NCBI GenBank assembly: GCA_911728435.2
Contig: OU452209.1
Location: 10,460,869-10,524,868 of the forward strand
Source: Apoderus coryli
Taxonomy: Eukaryota; Arthropoda; Insecta; Coleoptera; Attelabidae
Direction: 5' to 3'
Length of the DNA stretch: 64,000 nucleotides
Shown here: in pieces, positions 63,831 through 64,000 of the stretch
How positions within the stretch are numbered: position 1 is the first letter of the stretch
Layout of the letters: each line of letters begins with the position of its first letter
Notes under the pieces: generated by a model
What the model saw: the letters and a program-made list of their open reading frames with translations, nothing else
What the model was told of the DNA's origin: nothing
Database searches by the model: none
Position numbers and translations under genes: made by a program

Positions 63831-64000
63831 TGTGAGACTATATATCTAATCTAACTTTCTAATTTCAATTTATTTAAGAACTTTTCACAGTTTTTGTAAT
63901 TTTTTGTGTGGTATAAATGTTAATTTTATTTATTTATTATCAAATGAATTTGTGTCCGTAAATATAAATGAAAAATAATTACGCTACGCCACAAAATTAT
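63831..64000. other. Unassigned window end
   Basis: GTTTTTGTAATTTTTTGT at 63890 repeats the sequence after the transposase fragment at 62405-62445, so a second scrap of that 3' UTR is present. Confidence 0.45.

Noticed and set aside
1..64000. CRISPR arrays, prokaryotic operons, rRNA genes
   Set aside because: None seen; introns with GT/AG borders and insect TE families show eukaryotic nuclear DNA.

Overview
This is nuclear DNA of an arthropod, most likely an insect (a beetle or another TE-rich lineage; order not resolved). It is AT-rich, intron-bearing and dominated by transposable-element (TE) debris of classes typical of insects: BEL/Pao, copia, CR1/Jockey/RTE-like non-LTR elements, mariner, IS630-like DUF4817 transposases, piggyBac and foldback MITEs. 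There is no operon, bacterial gene, CRISPR array or rRNA.

Two host genes can be assembled exon by exon, both on the minus strand. (1) The gamma-tubulin complex component 2 gene (TUBGCP2; Drosophila Grip84) starts at 25320 and runs down to 7120 in ten coding exons that join in phase for 577 codons. Its C-terminal exons were not found and should lie beyond base 1. (2) A THEM6-like gene (thioesterase superfamily member 6, membrane-anchored hotdog fold) starts at 61542 and ends at 39783. Its three coding exons (61386-61542, 57643-57857, 39783-40043) encode a complete 210-residue protein, spread over 21.8 kb because intron 2 (17.6 kb) and intron 1 (3.5 kb) are full of TEs. A THAP-type zinc-finger first exon with a good splice donor (26252-26313, plus) lies divergent from TUBGCP2.

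Layout: 1-7.1 kb copia remnant, piggyBac MITE, DUF4817 transposase pseudogene, 0.4-kb foldback; 7.1-25.3 kb TUBGCP2 with non-LTR, mariner and RTE remnants in its introns; 25.3-39.7 kb intergenic, with a THAP exon, a 2.5-kb AT-rich element next to a non-LTR pol, palindromic elements, a two-exon TE-like pseudogene and a head-to-head mariner; 39.8-61.5 kb THEM6 with a nearly complete BEL/Pao polyprotein, several foldbacks and a 380/396-bp tandem array in its introns; 61.5-64 kb more TE fragments.

The most interesting signal is a dispersed family of hammerhead-ribozyme-like motifs. Nine copies on both strands (27.2, 34.2, 34.5, 34.9, 39.6, 50.6, 54.7, 56.6 and 62.8 kb) carry CTGAWGA, then one unpaired T or A, a hairpin, GAA, a 5-7 nt segment (often ACATGT plus one base), and a 3' strand that in most copies pairs with the bases just before CTGAWGA. 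Both helices change by compensatory substitution between copies, as expected for type-I hammerheads with a tiny stem III such as those of Penelope-like elements and retrozymes. The extra nucleotide before stem II departs from the canonical core, so activity is not assured. Several copies sit in palindromic elements sharing a terminus with the core TAGTCCATTCT. All family assignments are from reading the sequence; no database search was run.
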